64,000 nt of DNA from Erwinia tasmaniensis Et1/99 (GTDB lineage Bacteria > Pseudomonadota > Gammaproteobacteria > Enterobacterales > Enterobacteriaceae). The DNA lies in contig NC_010694.1 in assembly GCF_000026185.1 (NCBI RefSeq), positions 1 through 64,000 on the forward strand, written 5' to 3'. A program made the position numbers and the translations under genes. Numbering within the stretch: position 1 is the first letter of the stretch; every line of letters begins with the position of its first letter. The notes beneath the pieces were generated by a model, which was not told the DNA's origin, made no database searches, and saw nothing but the letters and a program-made list of their open reading frames with translations. Of this stretch, positions 63,654-64,000 are shown one piece after another.

Positions 63654-64000
63654 TTAATTGCGGTTGCGGTGCACTTTTATCACATCCGGCATCACACGGA
63701 TTTTACGCATGATATTAGCCAGATGGACGCGATCGCGTGCGGTCAGACGGATAAATGCGCTGTAAACACGGCCATCTTTTTCTTCAGTATTCAGGCTCTG
63801 AATATTAGAAGCTGCGGTGTTAATCGCCGCCGTCAGATTGGCCAGCGCGCCCTGATGATTAAACATATCGACCTTGATTTCGGCAACAAACTCCTGTTCC
63901 GTTACCTTATCCCACTCGACCGCCATATATTTTTCCGGCTCTTTCTGATAGCCACGGATGTTACGGCAGGATTCGTGGTGCACCACCAGGCCTTTACCCG
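63654..64000 (-). CDS. spoT: SpoT, (p)ppGpp synthetase/hydrolase (3' end only)
   Basis: Only the last ~115 residues are in the window; the gene continues past base 64000. What is visible is the C-terminal ACT domain (EIKVDMFNHQGALANLTAAINTAASNIQS, quoted in part) and the conserved end RKIRVMPDVIKVHRNRN, close to E. coli SpoT. The full protein balances ppGpp synthesis and hydrolysis and, through this regulatory end, senses starvation signals. Enzymatic domains cannot be judged here. Confidence 0.95.
   Translation of the reverse strand, partial: GKGLVVHHESCRNIRGYQKEPEKYMAVEWDKVTEQEFVAEIKVDMFNHQGALANLTAAINTAASNIQSLNTEEKDGRVYSAFIRLTARDRVHLANIMRKIRVMPDVIKVHRNRN

Overview
The window looks like a chromosomal segment from an Erwinia-type member of the Erwiniaceae (Enterobacterales). 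The housekeeping genes read as close enterobacterial orthologues, and mioC at the left edge implies that oriC lies just outside the window. An ovothiol-synthase gene (ovoA) sits beside asnC, and the 16S rRNA looks Erwinia/Pantoea-like. I cannot assign a species from sequence alone.

Layout, left to right. (1) 1-8.6 kb: the oriC-proximal block mioC, asnC, ovoA, viaA and ravA, all on the minus strand, with kup on the plus strand. ovoA stands where E. coli has asnA. (2) 8.67-20.55 kb: an AT-richer accessory island on the minus strand. It holds two paralogous giant genes of unknown function. Each encodes an N-terminal region with one hydrophobic segment, a helical part, two modules that resemble NlpC/P60 proteins but lack the cysteine, a caspase/CPD-like module with a His/Cys pair, and a long C-terminal array of ~59-residue aromatic repeats (12 units in one, 16 in the other). 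The second gene is split by a single-base frameshift at a run of seven A. (3) 20.5-24.1 kb: budR-budA-budB (acetoin). (4) 24.1-31.4 kb: the ribose operon rbsDACBK-rbsR with two RbsR-type operators, then convergent hsrA. (5) 31.4-37.1 kb: a complete rRNA operon (16S, tRNA-Glu, 23S, 5S) with P1/P2 promoters, boxA and terminator. (6) 37.1-46.9 kb: mobA, yihD, srkA, dsbA, polA, Spot 42 RNA, engB, CsrC RNA, yihI, a small membrane ORF and hemN. (7) 46.9-53.2 kb: glnG, glnL, glnA with their NtrC and sigma-54 sites, and divergent typA. (8) 53.4-56.4 kb: yihX-yihY-dtd-fabY, a tightly overlapping operon. (9) 56.4-64 kb: rluF, yicH, xanP, recG, trmH and the 3' end of spoT, all on the minus strand.

How the parts work together. 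The rbs operon is a self-contained ribose import and phosphorylation unit under its own repressor. glnA-glnL-glnG is the nitrogen-control circuit. The bud genes divert pyruvate to acetoin. spoT, recG and trmH form the usual stringent-response/repair block. Compared with the E. coli map, the left flank of rrnC (hsrA) is joined through one rRNA operon to the right flank of rrnA (mobA, yihD, srkA), and fabY is joined to rluF/yicH. Both junctions look like genome rearrangement points.

The best candidate for an undescribed system is the pair of giant repeat proteins in the island, together with the A AAA AAA TAG slippery site that separates the two halves of one of them.
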